64,000 nucleotides of DNA from Cryptomeria japonica (GCF_030272615.1 NC_081412.1:18081932-18145931), one strand, 5' to 3'; shown: positions 44,202 to 57,367, numbered from the stretch's first letter. Numbers and translations: made by a program. The notes: generated by a model from the sequence alone, not told the origin.

Positions 44202-47200
44202 GGATTTTCCATCGAACTTAAGAGCGCAACATACTTTGGGGCAGATGCCAAACCTTTCAGCTGCAAAAATATCACAATAAATCATTAATCTTCTAGTGAA
44301 AACCACAATGTGGCACTATTTGATCCCAAAAAAGTAAAAAGAAAGAGCATATCGAACGGTGAAAACCTCCCTGAGGCACTTGAGGATGAAAGGTTTGACA
44401 TCCTCCCCTCTAGTACAAATCAGGAACGATCAACAATCCTCATCGAGGAAACAAAAGAATTCAATGTGGGGATCCCTGAGACTCCCAACCAAATACATCT
44501 AGCATCTCTTTTAACTCTAGAGGAACAACCTAAATTTGTAGAATTCTTCTAGAAACGTTAGATCAAATTTGCATGGTCATATGCAAACATGCCTGGTCTA
44601 GATCCTGATTTAGTCATACATCACCTCATCATGGGAGAAGGAGCTAAACCGGTAAAACAAAAGCTCAAAAAGATGCACCCCTAGATAGTTGTACTAGTCA
44701 AAGCAAAACTTAAGAAACTCCTGGATGTTGGTTTTATCAGACCAATTGATTACGCAAAGTGGATCTCCAATATAGTACCTGTTGGTAAACAAAATGGGGA
44801 CATTTGTATCTGTACAGATTTTAGAGATCTAAACAAGGCATGTCCTAAGGATGACTTCCCCCTACCAAACATTGACATGATTGTGGACCTAATAGTAGGA
44901 TATGCCATGCTTTCTCTTATGGATGGCTTTTCAGGGTACAACTAGATAAAGATTGCTCCAGAAGATCAACATAAAACTACCTTCAAATGCCCATGGGGAA
45001 CATACTGTTGGAATGTGATTCCTTTTGGTCTAAAGAATGCAGAAGCAACCTATCAAAGAGCTATGACCACCATCTTTCATGACATGATGCATACCATAAT
45101 GGAGGATTATGTCGATGACTTACTAGAAAAATCATTAACAAGAGTAGGTCATCTTGCCATATTAGATAAAATCTTTGACAAACTAGAACAATATCATGTT
45201 GGACTCAATCCAAAGAAATGTACCAGTGGAGTAACCTCAAGGAAGCTTCTAGGATACATTGTCTCAAGCAAGGGCATTGAGGTCGATCTAACAAAATTCA
45301 AAGCAATCATGGACATGCCACCTCCGAAGAACATTAATCAGCTAAGGACACTACAAGGACAACTACAATCAATTCAGAGATTCATTGCACAACTGGCAGA
45401 TAAGTGTCATCCCTTTACACATTTGTTACACAAGAACATCTGCTTTCAATGGGATGTCAGATGCCTACAAGCATTCCAAATGCTTAAGGACTATCTCATG
45501 AATACACCGTTGTTGATCCCACCAGATCCAAGTAGACCTCTCTTGCTATATATCTCAGCTACAACCACAACATTAAGAGTACTGCTGGCACAACATAATT
45601 CATAAGGGAAAGAGTGTGTTGTTTACTACATCTCTCGCACACTAGTTGGCTATGAACTCAATTACACACCTATTGAGTGAGTTTGCCTAGCAGTAACCTT
45701 GGTAGCCACAAAACTGAGGCACTACTTGTTGACACATAAAGTACAACTCATTAGCAAGATCGATCCACTAAAGTACTTAGTCAGCAAAGCAACATTGATA
45801 GGCCGCTTCGCCAAATGGGTGATGATTTTGAGTGAATTTGACATTGAGTATGTGGATCGTAAGGCTATCAAAGGCCAATTTATTGCAGACCAGTTGGCTG
45901 ATGCACCACAAAAAGATGATCATCCTCTTATTTCTAACTTCCCAGATGAAGATATATTCATGATCATAATAGTACAACCCTAGGAGTTATATTTTAATGG
46001 TTCATACACTAGACATGGCTCGGGGGCAAGCATTATGTTTATCACACCTCAAGGTGACAACATCTTGAAGTCTTACCGAATAACATTTCCATGTAGGAAC
46101 AACATAGCAGAGTATGAGGCCTTGATTATAGGACTCAGATTAGCCATACAATGGAAACTGAAAGAGCTACAGGTATATGGTGACTCCCAACTGGTCATCC
46201 GACAAGTCACCGATGAATATCAAACCAAGGATGATAACTTCATGTCATACAAGCAAATGGTGGACAGTTTAAAAACATCATTTACAACTATCACCTCTGA
46301 GCAAATACCCAAAGATCATAATTGAGCTGCTGGCACTATGGCTACCATTGCATCTCTCCTAGATTTTCCACAGAATTCAACATGCTACGAGTTCTTGGTA
46401 GAGAAACTTTGGATTCCCACTCATGATATCCCCGAATCTGAGATGATATGTCACCTTGTCAGTTCCAAATCACCATGGTACGATGATTTCTATACCTACC
46501 TCAGTGATCACACACTTCCTCCCAACCAATCAAATAACCAACGTAAAACCTTCATCCGTCAAACAGCTCGATATACCATTATTGTCGAAACCCTATACTG
46601 CCGTAGTCTTGATGGTACTCTCCTTTGATGTTTGGAACAAGATGAGACAACAAAGGCCTTGGAAGAGGTACATGAAGGAATTTGTGGGACTCACTCAAGA
46701 ACTCCCTCGCTAGCAAAGAAACTCATGCAAGTAGGATACTATTGGCCATCCATGGAAAAAGACTCCTACTATTTTTTAGAAAATGCAAGAAGTGCCAAGT
46801 TCATAGAGACTTGATACATTCACCAACACAAGAATTACAACCAATCAAAACACCATGCCCTTTTTATCAGTGGGGCCTTGACCTTGTGGGTAAGATCCAT
46901 CCATCTTCATCCAACGACCATAAGTTCATCATTACTGCTATTGAATATTTCACAAAGTGGATCGAAGTTGTTCCACTTACCCAAGTCACCAACAAGTAGA
47001 TCGCCACATTCATCCTTAATTACATCATCTACTGGTATGATTTACCCATGTCCATCACCATAGATAACAGACTCCCATTCAAGAATCAAGACGTCTGTGA
47101 ACTCTATGAGAGATTTCACATCCAACACCGCTTTTCCACTCCCTATTACCCATAAGGAAATGCTCAGAATGAAGAATCAAATGAGAACATATTGAGAATA

Positions 47201-47731
47201 CTCAAGAAGACAGTCAATGATGTTGTCCATGATTGGCACATTAAATTAAATCCAACATTATGGGCGTATCGAACCAACATTCAAAACCCTACAAGCGCAA
47301 ATCCTTGCTCACTAGTCTATGGAGCAGAAGCTATCTTACCTATTGAAGTAGAGATACCATCTCTACAGGTATCCTTGCATAATATCATAGATAATGAAGC
47401 ATACAGAGTATCATGTCTCCAAGATTTAGAGCTTCTTGATGAAAGGTGACAAGCTGCATACAACCACCTCAAGGCATATCAACAGCACATGAGCAGAAGC
47501 TACAATCATCGCATTTGACTTCGCACATTTGAGGTAGGTGATCTTGTTCTTAGAGAGAACCCTCGAATTCAACCAAAAAGGGAACATCAAGGCAAGTTTG
47601 AGTCCAATTGGTTGGGATCCTATGTCATCATTGTCGTCTTTGGGTCTGGGGCATATCAGTTAGCAACCTCCGAAGGCGAACCACTAGCTGATCCTATCAA
47701 CAACATACACCTCAAATGGTTTCATACATAA
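44202..47731 (+). pseudogene. Gypsy C pol: RT, RNase H, archaeal-type RNase H and integrase
   Basis: RT: KMHP, LKKLLDVGFIRPIDYAKWIS, ICTDFRDLNKACPKDDFPLP, IPFGLKNAEATYQRAM and intact YVDDLL (near 45110). The first RNase H region follows (LLLYISATTTTLRVLLAQHN, LRHYLLTHKVQLISK). A second, archaeal-type RNase H starts ELYFNGSYTRHGSGA, with Asn for the first catalytic Asp, and has NNIAEYEALIIGLRLA and VYGDSQLV. Integrase: CKKCQVHRD, YQWGLDLVGKIHPSSS, TIDNRLPFKNQD, FSTPYYP with a stop, and GSGAYQLATSEGEPLADPIN at the C-terminal end. Two RNase H domains are a hallmark of the Tat lineage. Stops near 44550, 44682, 44944, 45601, 45678, 45981, 46323 and 46626 and a frameshift near 46690. Confidence 0.92.
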
Positions 47732-49216
47732 GTTGTGTAGCGCATCTGGCTCCTTCCAATATCAACAAATATAAAAAACATTCAGAAAAAAAGTCCTGAA
47801 TAAAATACAAAAAAATCAAGAAAATAGTAAAGAAAATCATTCATCCAAATGGTGAATAACCACTTCGGTGGCACCTTGGGTAAGTACGATGGTGAAAACC
47901 TGGCAAACAGGTGCTACTCGTAAATACTATGCTTCCATTGTCTTTCAAACTTGTTGCGATCACATCCATTATATCCATTGCATCCATCCATCCATCATTC
48001 AAACCATGGCTTGTTATTGATCTGCAATCATGATTATTCCTTCATGTGCCCTGCATCCTGCTTTTCATAATAATATCTAAACTAGGGGCAAGGCTCTTAA
48101 CCAATTGATGGAAGTGGACTCTACATTACTTATGATTCATTAAGCTCTTCATTCAAAACTAACTCACAAACTACCAAAAACATTCACAACATTCCAAAAA
48201 TCCAAAAACATAACAAAAACATCAAAAACAATAAAAAACATGGCAACGCATGATAACCTTTGTACATACGCATCGAAACAGACACCAAACAAACATTTTG
48301 AAATACTCCAACAATAATCACTTATCAAATAAACCAATCAATCAACACAAGTATGCACAACTGTCTTAACAAGGATGCATCCTTCCTTACCAAAACATAG
48401 ACATGATAACATTATCTTTGACAAGAAAATTATGTTTAAGCTATCAAGTCCTTGGTCAGTTTGTTAAGTTATTTATTCATTTATATCAAGTTCCTACGCT
48501 ACTCTAGGATATCCACAAGTGATTAGAGTAGCCAAGATGGTTCCTAAGTATCATTTTGTTTATTGTCTGTGAATTGTTCCAATGAAGTTCTGGGGCATGT
48601 CCTAATGGTGTCTACATGGGAAGTTCACTAAGTTACGTGATCTTATGCAAAATATAGTCATGGATCACTATGGCTTGCTGAATACAGTGTATACCTCGAC
48701 CATTTGCGCATGAACCATTATGGAGGGTCCATATTCTTTATCTATGTTTCTTGCTTATAGGTACAATGCTCCAAACTTGGTTCCTACCACCTCGTCCAAG
48801 ATTGATACTACCATGCTCAATGATGAAAAAACTAAAAGCACTATGGATTGTCATTCCATCTCATCTGTTTACATTGCATTTTGTTGCATATCACCCATCC
48901 ATTTGATCATTCATTATTCATATTCATGGTTTGTATGCAAGTATAAACATGTTAAATATGAGAGGTTATTTAAAATGAATTGGTTTTGATATCATCATGA
49001 CAAAGTTCTCAGATACATCATCACACATGTGCATTCCACAACTGTAATCTTTCATCAACTTGCATTCATATATCATGGACGCATAGCATTATCATTCCAT
49101 AAAAATTTTAAATGCATCTAGTCCATTGTCATTTACTTACATGAAGATTCATTACATCCATTTAGATATTCATTTAAGTGCATTAAATATTATTTGCTGC
49201 ATTCATTATCATTATC
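47732..49216 (+). other. Gypsy C 3' non-coding region (before copia D)
   Basis: No supported ORF. It begins with A-rich runs (47760-47850 and 48170-48240) and then has many CATCCAT/CATTCATT-type words. GTGAAAACCTGGCAAACAGG (47892-47911) matches gypsy F in reverse complement. The region continues at 57368 after the copia D insert. Confidence 0.6.
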
Positions 49217-50704
49217 TAATGAATAATGATGAACAGTAAATACTCAACAGATACTGAGAGGGGGGGTGAATCAGTATAGGCAAAAAGATTTCCTTAACAA
49301 CCACTTGAACTGCATAGACTGTACTAACTAGTAAACAGTATCACTGATCTAAAACAGGGCACTACCGGTAAAACACAGTATGACTATGAAAGACATAAAT
49401 CGGTAACACTAAGATCTTCACCACACCTAATATCTCATTTCCATTTCACCCATATGCATAAACAAGTAATACATCATCAGAAATATAATGACCACTGGAT
49501 CAACATGCATTACCAATTAACACAAAACACTAATCATCACATGAAAAAGCATCACACATGACACAGTGATTTTCACTTGGAAACCCAACTGGGAAAAACC
49601 ATGGTGGGGATGAATACCCACAAGTTGTTCTTGAACTCTTCTGAAGTCCGCTCTCTTAGGAGCCTAATCGAGTTAAGGACTTTTCAATAGGTTCTACTAG
49701 GAACCGATCTTGCTAGGGATCACCTGGTTAAGGGATGGCTAAATACCTGGTTCAAGGTTAGAACCCTGTTAAAGGTTACCTTGCAAGAGGGTTTGAAGAA
49801 CTCAATGATTTTGAGTCACCCTGTTAAATGATTTACAAAAAGCATGTTAAAGCTACCCAGTTAAGGGATTTTCCAGCTGCTGAAATGGTTAGAAGTCAAT
49901 AGGTAAAACACTGATCTGATTAAAGCACTAAATGCCAAGGCAAATCCACTTTAGTTCCTTTACTTCTACAATCACACTCTGCAGGTATCTACACACTTCT
50001 CCGATCTGGCAAGAATCAAGTATCTCTTCACTTGGATACACACATAACATTTGCTAACAACCTTCTCAATGCAAATCATCATCGACCTTATAGGAAATAG
50101 ATAGGTTGGTGGCATAAATCCTAAACCCTAAATATTTAAGTTATCAATACAGTCGGTCCAATCCCGACCGTTCAATCACATTGCATAGAATGAAACAATC
50201 TTGAACAAATCTCAAGATGTTCACCATTAGTCATTCTTTATCACTTCTGGAAGTTGATAACCCATCACGCGCTCTCCACCATTTACTAATAATTCGCACA
50301 TTCCCAAGTTAGATAGGATCAATCTTCTTCATGCAAGATTCTCAAGGAAATTCTTCACGCGCACAAGGCTGATGTGGCAAAATGATCTGATACCGGTTCA
50401 ATGTTAACCCATCATAGGATGTCATCGATCGAATCACACAGACCTAAAATGCATCAACCGAAAACCTTGAAGCCGAGACTACCAACTGATAGTGATAACA
50501 TATGAAACCCCGATACTGGTTCACATACGAGTTCACCACTTTGCATATACGGGTTCACATCATCATACTGGTTCTCTTCATACCATCATATCGGTTCTCT
50601 TACCAGTTTGCTTTCTTCAATATACCGGTTCATTCTTTAGCATGTCGACATCAATGACAACATACAATATCATCATGTCATCAAACTCTGCACATATGCC
50701 AACA
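49217..50704 (-). repeat. Left LTR of copia D (3' LTR in element orientation)
   Basis: 1488 bp. Its minus-strand start is TGTTGGCATATG. It has the G-rich box (49255-49270; TTCA-C7-TCTCA on minus), the AACCCAACTGGGAAAAACCA segment near 49580 and a telo-box-like CTAAACCCTAAA (50121-50132). The plus-strand first bases are TAATGAATAATG, one change from TGATGAATAATG of the right LTR. Confidence 0.94.
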
Positions 50705-50716
50705 GTCTCCCCCTTT
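50705..50716 (-). other. Polypurine tract of copia D
   Basis: On the minus strand AAAGGGGGAGAC directly precedes the 3' LTR. It is nearly the same as in copia B. Confidence 0.85.
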
Positions 50717-50959
50717 GGCATTGATGGCAATATACAAAGATATCTCTTTGCTTTACATCTTCTCCCCAATCTCTTATCTTCAAAACTGTAAATATCTTCT
50801 TTGCTTCACATCTTATCCCCCTTTGACAACAATGCCAAAGTGGAGGCAAAAACATCCATGTTCCACTATGCTGCTCCCCTTGAGGAGTAGCATTCTTCAA
50901 CACATCAATCCGAAAAAGATTTGACAATGCAATACCTGACTGATGTGGAGCACATACCT

Positions 50960-53900
50960 TTAGTTCACCTCTTGAAGGGGCAGCACCCCTAATTCACCTC
51001 TTAAATAGGTAAATGTAGCCTTCAATAGAGGTTTGGTGAATATATCTGCTAACTGCTCCTTACTGGAAACATGTTCCAATACAACCTCTTTGTTTTGAAC
51101 TTTCTCCCTCAAGAAATGAAACTTGAGCTCGAAGTGCTTGGTTCTAGCATGCAATACTGGATTCTTAGAAATATTATTGCACTTGTGTTGTCACAAAATA
51201 TACTCACTAGTTCAGATACAGGGACATTGAAACCACTTAATACATGCTTCATCCAAATTGTCTGAGTATAGTTCATGAATGTTGCTACATATTCAGCTTT
51301 TATTGTAGACTAAGAGATACAACTCTGCTTCTTACTCATCCATGAGACTAGTCTACCATCGAGAAAGAATGCACCATCAGTTGTGCTCTTCTGGTCATCC
51401 ACATTACCAGCCCAATCAGCATTTGTAAACACTTTGAGATTGAAATCATTACTGTATGGATACCACAATCCATAGTCTATAGTTCCCTTCAGATATATGA
51501 GAATCCGCTTGACTGCTACCAAGTGGGATTCTCTTGGACTTTTTTGAAAATGTGTAGTAATGCCCACTGCATGTGCAATGTTCGATCTGTTGTGTACTAC
51601 ATAGTGCAACTTACCAATCATTGAACGATATTCCTTCTCATTCATCAATGCTGAGTCATCTTCTTTTGACAATTTACAATCAGTCACCATTGGTGTACCA
51701 ACCGGTTTGCTATCTTCCATGCCAAAGGTTCTCAACACGTCTTTGACATACTTAGACTGAGTAATAAAGATACCATCTTTCATTTGTTTAATCTATAGTC
51801 TAATGAAGAACTTAATCTCTCCAATTAGTGACATTTCAAATTCCTTCATCATCTCATCTACAAATGCATGAGTCATCTTGTCATCTCCACCAAAAATTAT
51901 GTCATCAACAAACACTTCACAAATCAGAATCTGGTCTCCTTCTGACTTTAGATAGATATTGCTATCTTCACTTGTTCTTTCAAAATCAATCTTCACAAGA
52001 TGGGAGTGTAAACATTCATACCATGCTCTAGGTGCCTACTTCAATCCATACAAGGCTTTATGTAGCCTACACACCATATCACTGTCTTCTGATAGGGAAA
52101 ACCCATCTGGTTGCTCTATATACACTTCCTCTTCAAGTATTCCATTCAGGAATGCAGATTTCACATCCATCTGATACACTTTGAATCCCTTAAAGGCTGC
52201 ATATGCAAGAAGCATTTGAACTCCTTCCAATTTGGCTACTGGAGCAAAGGTTGCTCCATAGTCTTCTCCTTCTTCTTGAGCATATCCCCTACATACCAAT
52301 CTGGCTTTGTTTCTTACCACTATGCCATCTTCATTCAGCTTGTTTCTGAAAACACATTTGGTGCCAATAACATTTTTGTGATTAGGTCTGGGTACCAAAG
52401 ACCATATACCATTCTTTTCAATCTGGTCAAGTTCCTCTTCCATAGCCTTAATCCAGTCTTCATCTTTATGTGCCTCTTTAAATGTTTTAGGATCAAATTC
52501 AGAGATCATGCAAGAACTTTCTTTGACCTTTCTTCTTGTAAGAATTCCTACATGCTTATCTCCTATGATCTACTTTGGATCATGATTCAACTTTAAATAC
52601 CTAGGAATGATCTTAATAGATTCCTCTTGCTTTTCTTCTTCATCCTCATATTCATTAGCATCAGCATCTACTGGTGTAGGAGCACTATTACTGGTACTTG
52701 GTTGTTTTGCAACTGGTTCCCAGAAGGTTACATCCGGTTCATCTTCCGCTTGCTCTCTGTCAGTTTCCTCAGGTTTCTCAGAGGTTTCATCAACTCTAAC
52801 ATTGATACTTTCAATAATTCTCTGAGTCCTATTATTAAAACACTTAAGAGCTTTTCTCTTGGTGAAATACCCTAGGAATATTCCCTCATCACATTTTGCA
52901 TCAAACTTGCTATGGTGTTCACTCCTCTTGATATAACATTTGCTGCCAAACACTCTAAAGTAGCTTACTACAGGAGTCTTAATGGTCCAATACTCATAAG
53001 GAGTTTTATCCTTACCTTTCTTTATGAGTACCCGGTTCATGGTGTAGACTACAATTCTCACCGCTTCTCTCCAAAAAGTGTGAGCAACCTTCCCTTGAAT
53101 TAGCATCGTTTTGGCTACTTCAACTACAGTCTGGTTGTTCCTTTCTGCTGGGCCATTCTACTGTGGAGTCTGGGGGGTAGACAGTTGCCTCTTGATGCCA
53201 TTCTCTTCACAATACTTATTGAATTCTCTAGAGGTGAACTCACCTCCTTGATTGGTTCTAACGCATTTGATCCTTTTACCGCTTTCCTTTTCAACTAGTT
53301 CTTTGAAGGCTTTGAAATTTCCAAAAGCTTCAGACTTGTCTTTCAAGAATGTGACCCACATAATTCTTGAGCAATCATTAGTAAGAATCATAAAGTACCT
53401 ATCTCCCTGAACACTCCTAGTTTTCATAGGACCACACAAATCAGTATGCACAAGATCAAGTAAATTATCTGTTGTGAAAGATTTACCTTTGAAGGTTGAG
53501 GAAGACATTTTCCCCAGTTGACATTCTCTGCACAAAGGATTCTCTAGTCTTTTTAGCACAAGCAATCCTCTAACTACCTTGATCTTATTGGCCCTCACAA
53601 TATTATCAAAATTTACATGGCAAAGTCTCCTATGCCATATCTAACTATCATCAAACTTAACCATTAGACATTGATTGATATTTGTATTTAACTGAAACAA
53701 GTTACCTTTGGTCTGCATACCAGTGGCCATCAGTTCACCACTCTTTCCTTTTATTTTACATACTTCATCTTTGAACTCCAAAGTGAGTCCTTTATCATTC
53801 AGCTGAGCAACACTCAAAAGGTTATGCCTAAGACCTTCTACCCAATACACATTATCAGCACTGCTTTTTCCATTTAAAGAGATGGACCCTTTATCTTTTA

Positions 53901-55037
53901 CCATACAAGGTGCATCATTACCAAATCGGACTACACCTCCATCATACTCTTCCAGAGACAGAAACTTTCTCCTGTCACCAGTCATGTGGTGAGAACAACC
54001 ACTGTCAATAATCCACTCATTAGAATTACCAAAGCGGGAGACAATAGCCTTCTTGTCTGGCACTTCTTCCTTGATGGCTACAAACACTATGTCTTCACTT
54101 TCTTCATCTTCTAATTCATCATTAGTGACACCTTCATCAACTGCAACAAGACAATTTCTCCTATTTCCTCCTTTGAACTTTTTGAACTTCTCCGGTTTGT
54201 CCTTATTATCACCATTAGGACAGTTTATAGCAATGTGTCCTATCCTATTGCAAGAATTTATTTTCAAAGGGATCTTACCTCTATATTTTCCAGTTCCCTT
54301 AGGAAGTCTCTTGGCCAGAAGAGATTCAAATTCCATTAGGATCTCCTCATCATCCATATCTCTGCTTTGTCTATGTTCACAGCTGGTACTAGCTTCTTTA
54401 CCCTTTCTAGATAGTGCAACAGATGCTTTAAATGTTGAATCAGTCTTCTGAACATTGCCATCATAACTGTTTAGCTCATATGCAATCAACTTAGCAATGA
54501 TGGAGTCAAGGGATACCTTTGTCTTGTCTATAGATCTCAACTCCTAAATAGCAGCAACCCTTATTGCATAGACTGGTAATAAGGATCTCAAACTTTGCTA
54601 ACAACGGTGGGATCATCTATTTTGCCTCTAGCACTCTTGATGTTTCCTACAACAATTTTAATCCTAATACTATATTGTTGAATGGTTTCTCCTTCAACCA
54701 TCCTCATATCTTCAAATTTACCTCTAAGGCTTTCTTCCTTAGCTCTTCACATGCTCATCACCGCCATAGATATTCTCCAGAGATCCCATACATCTTTAGG
54801 ACTGTCTTTATCTTGAACATCTATAAACTCAATATCAAATAGACTACTGATAAGAGATTCCATCACTTGCCCATTCTCCTGAATTTCTCTTCTTTGATCA
54901 TTGGTGAGAGTACCAGTAGGTACAACATTAGTATTCTCAACATAGTTCTAGTGTTGAGCACCCATCCTTTTAATGTATATCTTCGTTTTATCCTTCCAAA
55001 TCTCAAAGTTGTCTCTGTTGAACTTAGGACCTTCCAT
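50960..55037 (-). pseudogene. Copia D gag-pol polyprotein remnant
   Basis: Gag starts at an ATG at 55037 (MEGPKFNRDNFEIWKDKTKI). The zinc knuckle is INSCNRIGHIAINC, with the first Cys lost. Protease has an intact WIIDSGCSHHMTGD (near 54000). Integrase has HTDLCGPMK with the catalytic Asp kept, and RTNQGGEFTSREFNKYC. RT reads [20 protein letters not shown] and FVDDIIFGG, both intact. RNase H reads FTNADWAGNVDDQKSTT. It ends SSKEQLADIFTKPLL and LGVLPLQEVN (50960). TAG stops interrupt the frame at 51310, 51793, 52036, 52570, 53158, 53641 and about 54544. At several of them the family has Gln, e.g. YGLK*APRAWY against YGLKQAPRAWY in copia B. Frame changes occur near 51200 and in gag. Confidence 0.94.
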
Positions 55038-55103
55038 CTTCATCATTAGAATAGGATCTTTTCCTCAAGCGGTTAAGCTTATAGCACAGAGGACCTGGTG
55101 GAC

Positions 55104-55115
55104 GCTCTGATACCA
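55104..55115 (-). other. Primer-binding site of copia D (tRNA-iMet type)
   Basis: Minus strand TGGTATCAGAGC, two bases from the LTR end at 55118. Confidence 0.9.
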
Positions 55116-55394
55116 ATTGATGAATAATGATGAATAGTAAATACTCAACAGATACTGAGAGGGGGGGTTAAATCAGTATAGACAAAAACCTTTCCTTAAT
55201 AACCACTTGAACTACAAAGATTGTACTAACTGGTAAAGAGTATCACTGATCTAAAACGGGGCACTACCGGTAAAACACAATATGACTATGAAAGACATAA
55301 ACCAGTAACACTAAGATCTTCACCACACCTAATATCTCATTTCCATTTCACCCATATGCATAGACAAGTAATACATCATCAGTAATATCATGAC

Positions 55395-56167
55395 TGTATA
55401 TGGTGAAAATGGATAACAATGACAACAATATTGAAAGGCTAAATGAATCCAACCACTAAACCCTAGCCTAACAATCAACAAAGATCCACCATAACATATG
55501 AAGATTACCTAAGACAATGCAAATAACTCAAAAATCACAAAGATTATACCATCACATGTCCAATAGGGTTTTGATCTCCATTCTTCCTATCTCCATTGAT
55601 CTTGCTTGATGTATATTTGCTCTCAGATTTTTGTATGCACAAGAGCTCAACAAAGAACGGAATGTGGTTGCAAGTAGGATCGTAGTGTAGCCAAGTCTCC
55701 AAAATTGTTGATTAGGGTTTGACAATGAAGAAAGCATCTTCTTTAATAGAAGACACTATAAGAAATGGAGGGTTAAGATTGAGAGGTGTAAAAAGAGAGG
55801 TCGGCTAGGATTAGAGGGTAGGTAAAGGAAATAGTAAAATAATGAAAGAGGTAGGTAGTGTAGGAATTAAGAGATGAATGACATGTGTCATATGTAGAAA
55901 AAGATAATGAATTAATTAAATAAATAAAGATTTATTTAATTAATAGAAGAAGGAGGACAATTAAATAAATAAAATATTTATTTAATTTAGGAAAGGGATG
56001 ATTTAAATAAATAAATGTATTTATTCAAATGAGAAATAAGGCTAGAAGAGGATAAATGAATTAATTAAATAAATAAAAATTTATTTAATTAATAGAAGAA
56101 TTAGGCTTAGATAATTAAATAAATAAAATATTTATTTAATTAAACATGACAATTTTGAGTGTCTACA
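55395..56167 (+). mobile_element. Solo LTR of another family inside copia D LTR
   Basis: 773 bp, TGTATATGGTGAAAATGG...GTGTCTACA, flanked by the 5-bp TSD ATGAC (55390-55394 and 56168-56172). The left LTR of copia D lacks it at the same place (ATAATGACCACTGG), which confirms the insertion. It is not similar to the copia LTRs. Its ends resemble those of gypsy F LTRs (TGTATA...), so a gypsy origin is possible. It is the third insertion layer here (gypsy C, copia D, this). Confidence 0.93.
55911..56142. repeat. Series of AT palindromes in the solo LTR
   Basis: Five near-perfect inverted repeats of about 30 bp, each built on TTAAATAAATAAA joined to its complement, lie at 55911-55944, 55959-55987, 56001-56030, 56059-56093 and 56113-56142. 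Each could fold as a hairpin. Purine-rich spacers of about 15-30 bp separate them. Confidence 0.8.
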
Positions 56168-57367
56168 ATGACCACTGGATCAAAATGCATTACCACTTAA
56201 CAGAAAACACTAATCATCACATGAAAAAGCATCACACATGACACACTAATTTTTCACGTGGAAACCCAACTGGGAAAAACCATGGTGGGGATGAATACCC
56301 ACAAGTTGTTCTTGAACTCTTCTGAAGACCGCTCTCTTAGGAGCCTAATCCGGTTAAGGACTTTACAATAGGTTATGCTAGGAACTGATCCTATTATGGA
56401 TCACCTGGTTAAGGGATGGTTAAATACCTGGTTAAAGGTTAGAACCCTGTTAAAGGTTACCTCGCAAGAGAGTTTGAAGAACTCAATGATTTTGAGTCAC
56501 CCTGTTAAAGGATTTACAAAAATCCTATTAAAGCTACCTGGTTAAGGGATTTTCCAACTACTAAAATGGTTAGAAGTCAATAGGTAAAACACTAATCTGA
56601 TAACAACACTAAATGCCAAGGCAGATCCACTTTAGTTCCTTTACTTCTGCAATCACACTCTGTAGTTATCTACACACTTCTCCGGTCTGGCAAGAATCAA
56701 GTATCTCTTAAATTGGATACACACATAACATTTGCCAACAACCTTCTCAATGCAAATCATCATTGACCTTTTAGGAAACAAATAGGTCGGTGGCATAAAT
56801 CTTAAACCCTAAACATTTAGGTTATCAATACAGTCAGTCCAATCCTGACCGTTCAATCACATTGCATAGAATGAAACAATGTTGAACAAATCTCAAGACG
56901 TTCACCATCGTTCATTCTTTACCACTTCTGGAAGTTGATAACCCATCACACGCTCTCCACCGTTTACTGAGACTTCACACATTCCCAAGGTAGATAGGAT
57001 CAATCTTCTTCATGCAAGATCCTCAAGGAAATTCTTCATGCGCACAAGGCTAACGTGGAAAAATGATCTGATACCGATTCAATGCTAACCCATCACAGGA
57101 TGTTGTCGGTCGAATCACACAGACTTGAAATGCATCAATCGGAAACCTTGAAGTCGAGACTACCAACTGGTAGTCATAACAAATGAAACCTCGATACCGG
57201 TTCACATATTGGTTCACCACTTCGCATATACAGGTTCACATCATCATACCGGTTCTCTTGCCAGTTTGCTTTCTTCAATATACCGGTTTATTATTCAACA
57301 TATTGACATCAATGACAACATACAATATCATCATGTCATCAAATTCTGCACATATACCAACATTATC

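Larger units (their letters stand above)
49217..57362 (-). mobile_element. Ty1/copia LTR retrotransposon 'copia D' (minus strand)
   Basis: LTRs at 49217-50704 and 55118-57362, TSD TTATC (49212-49216 and 57363-57367), an iMet-type primer site next to the right LTR and a polypurine tract next to the left LTR define an element transcribed right to left, inserted in the 3' part of gypsy C. The right LTR is enlarged by a 773-bp solo LTR (55395-56167). Without it the element is about 7.4 kb. Proteins are collinear with copia B and about as conserved, but every pol ORF ends at an in-frame TAG. Confidence 0.96.
55118..57362 (-). repeat. Right LTR of copia D (5' LTR), interrupted
   Basis: Aligns with 49217-50704 apart from the solo LTR inserted at 55395-56167. 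The G-rich box is at 55156-55171 (TTAA instead of TGAA next to it), and a telo-box-like TTAAACCCTAAAC at 56802-56814. Ends ACCAACA on the plus strand, followed by TSD TTATC. Confidence 0.94.

Noticed and set aside
52111-54451. Several plus-strand ORFs of 70-160 codons
   Set aside because: Shadows of the minus-strand copia D polyprotein, which has clear family motifs.
50960-55037. Possible amber-codon readthrough or recoding in copia D
   Set aside because: Seven TAG codons spread over gag and pol, with frame changes as well, fit methylation-driven decay. A single readthrough site would be expected for regulated recoding.
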